Source: Corbicula japonica
Lineage: Eukaryota > Mollusca > Bivalvia > Venerida > Cyrenidae
Reading direction: 5' to 3'
Assembly (NCBI GenBank): GCA_038501625.1
Contig: JAZAYU010000007.1
Location: forward strand, 1,839,685 to 1,903,684
Length of the DNA stretch: 64,000 bases
Of the stretch, positions 50,301-56,600 are shown piece after piece. Each line of letters starts with the position of its first letter. Positions within the stretch are counted from its first letter, which is position 1. The notes under the pieces were generated by a model, which saw nothing but the letters and a program-made list of their open reading frames with translations, was not told the DNA's origin and searched no databases. The translations under genes were made by a program, and so were the position numbers.

Positions 50301-53300
50301 GTTTGCCCTTGCAATTAAGGTGTATCTATGGAGAAAAGGGTTATACTATGGACAAACAGTGTAGACCCAGATCAACTGGCAAATCCCTGCCATCTGATTA
50401 TATTACACTGTAACAGTTCTCTTTTGTATTCACTAATTCCTGACTAAGATGTAATCAGTGTAGATCCAAATCAGATTACATAAATTTTCCTGCTGATCTC
50501 TACACTGTTCACGTGATAACACTTATATAATGGATTGAAGGGTTACTTTCAGTTGGATATTGTATAATCCTCGAACCATTTTATTTAAGATCAAACATTC
50601 ATAGTTGCTGGATAATTTACAGTGAATTTCACAGCTTTCAGTTCCATACTTCAAATACTGTACGTAACTGCACAAGCCTCCTCTTGCATTGGGGATGTCA
50701 ACTGATTTTTGACATGTACAAACAGGAGTAAAAACAAGAGGGATATTTAATAATCAAAGAACTTTCATTAACAGATTTAGTCAAAAACGAGTTTGGAATG
50801 GATGAATATCAGGAATTGCAACACTCCAAAAACACAGCCTCCCCAGGCAGCAAAAAAGTAGAGAAGAAAAGAGAGCATGTGTTTATAAGAATATCAGTTT
50901 CAAAAGAGAATCCTTGGGGTTACCGCCCTCGAACAATTAGGCCGGTATTCCAAAGTTCCGCGATCGGTGTCCGTGTCGGCGTCCGTGTTCGAGATTTTTC
51001 ACTCACCAAAGATATCGTTGGGTATATTCCATACCTCCGTGTCCGTTTTCGTGTCTGCGACGTGGAACGGACATGGAGGTATGGAATATACCCAACGATA
51101 TTTTTGGTGAGAGAAAAAACGCAGACACGGAAGCGGACATGGATCACGCATCGAGGAACTATTGAATACCGGCCTTAGTGGCAATGGTGGTTTAAATTAG
51201 GGTCTATGGTGCACCAACCTCACACCTGCCCCAACAGATTCTCATAAGAATTAAAAAAGTACATGTTGTCTTGTTGAAATAACTCCAACCCACCCATCAG
51301 CTCAACAATGTTGCACATGTTATATTGTATATTTTATCCATGTATAACCATGGACATGATCTGGTATACTCCACATGTTCATGAAGACATATTGTATTGA
51401 AGACAGGTGTGTTTTATGTGGTATCGCATTACTTTTCATTGTTATGACATGTTCAGATCTTTTTGCGACCTTTACCAATACTGTTATAAATCATTTGCTA
51501 ACTAAAGTGAAGTAAAAATATAGGGTCTTCATGAAATCTAAAATTGTGTCACACATGACTTTAGTGTGACTGCTATAACATTTTGCTTTTTGAATTAGAA
51601 ATATTAATAATACCAAGGATCCATTTGTACGCAATTATAATGGACGGTGATTGTGACAGTGCCGTATGAATGTAGGCAAACTATTCCTGTTCCTTTTGGA
51701 AATTGTTATGTTCATGTCAGTTCTGAACAAGCAGACAGTATACAGTTATCTATAACAAGGCATTTTTGCCTTAAATGATTCCTGATATTATAGCCTAAAT
51801 AAGGCCCTTGAAAGAAATATGTTCAATAGGTAATTCATGTTTATGAATATGATTTATGACTATAAATAACATCTGACAGCACATTTTTTGCCATGGTAAC
51901 CTGTACCTACCTGATGAGTGAATGTAATATTTTGAAAAGCTGCTAGTGATAGGTTTGTTGTAAATATTTACAATATATCTATTATAAAATGTTTAAAGAT
52001 AAAAGTTTTTTTGACATTTATAATATAATTGTTGCCATGGCAACCAATTTATTTCTCATTTTGGATAAAAAATACAACTTCAGAATTGTTGTTAGGTTTG
52101 ACTGTTGAATTTAAATAAAATTATTCAAAACTTTGACAAATATACAATGTCTTAAAAGGTTAAAACAGTGCTTAATGTTAAAAAAAAGACTGGTTTTGTT
52201 TGTCTGGTTGCCATGGTAACTAACACGTATAAAGTCATCTGATTCATCAATTTTTGAAAATATACACTTCAAACATTATGCATGCAGTTTTTCTTTCATT
52301 TTTATGCTTAGGCCGATTTTCTTTCTGAACCTACCCCTTTGTAATGTTCATTTGTGTAAATATTGAGGTGCTAGGCAGCAAGGGCATTAATATGCATGTC
52401 CAGTACTGCCCATGAACAGACAAAAAGAGTGTGAATCATTTTCATTTTTTTCCTGTCCGATGGCTGTCAAAGTTCAAAGTTCTCATTTCATCTATTCTGA
52501 GATTTTAAGGGATCCCACTGTCAATCTGTTTTAAATAGTTGTATACTGTTTCTAGGAGTAAACTTCTTTACCTGCAAGGCTATAACCCTTCAGTAGACCT
52601 GCAAGGAGCCGGGTATAAGATAGAAAATCTGATCTTGGTTCTCCAGATTCTTGCTCAAGCTCTTCAAGGACAGAGGTAACAATCTATAGTGCATGCTATA
52701 TCCTGTTATATAACAACACTTCTGCTGGTGTTTTTTTAACCATTTACTCTATGGATACATCTTTTATTGCATTGATGTCAAGTGTAGATCCAGATTATCT
52801 AGCACTTCTGTGCCATCTGATCTGGATCTACACTGTTTGCTTCTTGGTTTGGATATTATGACCAAATGTATCTAAAATTGAAAAGAGTAGATCCTGATCA
52901 GATGGCACAGATATGTCAGCTGATCTGGATTTTACCTGTTTACCCATGAGATTTAAGTCCTATCTAAAAAATAAAAAAAATATAAATGATGTGTCGTTTG
53001 ATTGATTGATTGATTAATTGATTGTCATACAATTTGATATACATACATATTTGATAAAATTCAAACATTTGAAAAAAAACAACATAGTTTTAAATAATTA
53101 TGATATTTCGCTTGGGTTTAAAATTTGTGTATTTTGTGCTAGGGTCAATGCCCGAATTTAAACACCTGCATAATTACAACATTTAATAATGTCTTCAAAG
53201 GAAAAATAAAATTGTGCAAATTTATAGCCATGCAAATATAACACTTGTGGCTGTTATGTGAAGATTTACCCCACGAAATAAAATGATACCACTGTATTGC

Positions 53301-53578
53301 TTTTGGGTTGAAAATTGTACTGGATCATATACATGTATAATTAACATTTGTATGTTTCAGCGGGCGGTACAGTCCTACAGATCTCAACTTGCTGTGTGCT
53401 GTTCTCTGTAAAGCCTCCCTAGACACCAATACAAAACAGTAGGTCTCTATTCATGAAGTGTTTACCTGTACTAACAGTGCATAATGTTCTCTAAAAACAG
53501 AACACGAGATAAATGGGGCATGTCATGGGAAAAGCTGCATTCAGGGATACTTTAAATGCTATTGTATTTAGAAAGAAC

Positions 53579-53613
<35 letters not shown>

Positions 53614-56600
53614 GTTGGTTGGTTGGTTGGTTGGTTGGTTGGTTGGTTGGTTGGTTGGTTGGTTGGTTGGTCGGTTGGGTGGGTGGGTGGGTATGGGTTG
53701 TATTTTCATGATTGACATCCATTTTCCAAAGGTACATTTTATCATGACATGCCCCAGATGTAATAAAGTAAATGAAGGCTGAGAGGATGTGATCATTTCC
53801 CATAGACTAAATATTCAAATACCAAATTTTTTTACAGTATCTTTAACAACAAAACACCTGTAAATAAAGTAAATAAATTGTACACATTCAACATACAAGT
53901 GATTATATTAAAAGTCAAAGTTGTTATAGCCATGATATGAATGCAGTAAAATTCACCAACAACAACTCCTAAAATGTATGGATTAATTCAAACTTTTGGT
54001 GAATTGGTTCCTGTTCATATTTATACTCCTTACATAGTAGAAAACTTAATAAAAACCACTTCTTGACAGAAAGAGGCTTCCTACATTCAAACATATGGCT
54101 GTAATTTTATGAAAAAGTTTATGATGACAACCAAATGTACACACTATGAAAATCTCTTTAGGTGTAATCATACAGTAATGCAAGAAAAGCAATGTCAGCT
54201 TGCAGTATAATTGTTCCTTCTGTGTTCCAGTGGCTGTGCAGTTCAACATTTCCAGAACTGTATTGCCATGGCATTCAAACACTACACAGAACTGGATTGG
54301 TCAAAAGAGGTATGTGTCATTGCCATTGATTTGAACTGCAGGTAGGTAGGATTTACTGCAACATAAGTCAGGCATAAATATCTCAGGATAACTCTTCTTT
54401 TAGACCTACATGTTCGGGCCTAAATATCTCAGGATAACTCTTCTTTTAGGCCTACATGTTCGGGCCTAAATATCTCAGGATAACTCTTCTATTAGACCTA
54501 CATGTTCGGGCCTAAATATCTCAGGATAACTCTTCTTTTAGACCTACATGTTCGGGCCTAAATATCTCAGGATAACTCTTCTTTTAGACCTACATGTTCG
54601 GGCCTAAATATCTCAGGATAACTCTTCTATTAGGCCTTCATGTTCGGGCCTAAATATCTCAGGATAACTCTTCTTTTAGACCTACATGTTCGGGCCTAAA
54701 TATCTCAGGATAACTCTTCTTTTAGGCCACCAAGTTCAGGCATAAATATCTCAGGATAACTCTTCTATTAGGCCTACATGTTCAGGCCTAAATATCTCGG
54801 GATAACTCTTCTTTTAGGCCTACATGATCAGGCCTAAATATCTCATGATAACACTTCTTTTAGGCCTACATGTTCAGGCCTAAATATCTCAGGATAACTC
54901 TTCTTTTAGGCCTACATGTTCGGGCTTACATATCTCAGGATAACTCTTTTTCTAGGCCTACATTTTCAGGTCTAAATATCTCAGGATAACTCTTCTTTTA
55001 GGCCTACATGTTCAGGCCTACTTAAAATATCCCCTTTAGACCTTATGATGTCCCATTCTCATCATACACATATAGTAAATAAGTAATTTAATTTACATCT
55101 TTTTTATACCGCTGTTTGTCATCAGTGGTGTGATGTGCACACGCTTGACTGCTACTATAGTGTTTTCAACCTTTACTACATTGTATTTATATACAGGATT
55201 TATTGCATTTGCGAACAGTAGATCCAGCACAGCAGGTTCATACACGCTGTCTGATCAGGATCTACACTCTTTGCTTCTTGGTCAGAAATACATGTAATCT
55301 AATGAATCAAAATGCGAACAAGATGGCATGGATGTGCCAGCTGATCAAGATCTACACTGTTTGCACATGCAATATAATGTATTTATATGGAGTAAAGGGT
55401 TAACAGAAAATACATAGCATTAATTTACCAGAAGTCATACAGGGACTTGATTGAATTGGTCCTTATAGTAGGTGGGTCATAATTTTGGAGTGGAAAACAG
55501 TGCAAAACTGTAAAAAGGGAATTTGAAATAGTGGTCTTTTTTGGGATGATCTAAATGAGAGAATTTACTAAACATGCTGAAACTGTTTCAAAGATGGAAC
55601 ATTTGAAGTAAAGGAGTACGGTATCCATAGTAACACTAAACAGATGCCTGGCTGCTCTAAGGAGACATACATGTAGCTATAATATATTCATACTATCTTA
55701 TACATATACATACTATCTTTTTTTCAGAGGTTAAAGCTTACACGAATGTTGGTGAATGTAGCCACCCACCATCATGACAGAGCCCACATTGCCCAGCTGT
55801 TGCCCGCAGGGGTCAGGGGGTCATATGTACAGCGTAGATACTGTTACCTTGTGTTGAATGACATACTGCTTACAGACACTGAGATCACAGATGATGAACT
55901 AGAAGCCTTGGAGGTAAACTTTGACTATTCTAGTGCTAAGCACAGTATTTTTTACTGGGAGGCATATAGATTTGCACTCATCAGAACACCTCTTCTCCGT
56001 CCTTACCTACATCCCTCAAATCTTGTTGCATGAACTCCCCATTTAACTATCAGATAAATTTCTTCCAAAATTACACAGATGATCAAGCAGGTGATCATAA
56101 GTAAAAGATTTTTTTCTGATCATTTTTACCAGAGTTGTGTCCCTTTGTTAATAACAATGTTGGCATCAGTGACCTGAGGACACATTCTAGTTTTATTTAC
56201 AATCTGTGTAGACCATGATCAGCATGTGCATTGTTTGGTTTCTATTTTAACCAATATATGTGGAGTATAAAACCAATATATATGGAGTAAAGGGTAAATC
56301 ATAAATATTTCTAAAGTGTATTTCCCAAATTTTTCAAAGTTTAACTTATTTAGCTGAAATATGACAATGCTTAACTCTCCAAAACATAGCACTTTCTGTA
56401 ATATGCAATTATTCATCATTGGAAAATTGTGCATTCTTTTGAATTCAGGATTAGTATGATCATCTCAGATACTATCCCCACCACTTCACACTGAAGTTGG
56501 CAGGAAACTATGTGACCGAAAGTGTTATGTCAAATACCTTTTAGAAAACACTGATTCCTTTTTGAATATGGTGTTCCTCGTCATGTACCGGAGACAATTT

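Larger units (their letters stand above)
51178..52344. other. SLF2 intron 11, part with X-box-like motifs
   Basis: No exon or named repeat. Three RFX-type palindromes are present (separate entries). Confidence 0.4.

Noticed and set aside
50798..51178. A 126-codon frame as an extra SLF2 exon
   Set aside because: Its acceptor phase (1) conflicts with exon 11's phase 2 end, exons 11 and 12 join exactly without it, and half of it is a foldback MITE.
53491..53803. Opposite-strand frames rich in N-Q-P-T
   Set aside because: Translation of a TTGA/TTGG microsatellite.
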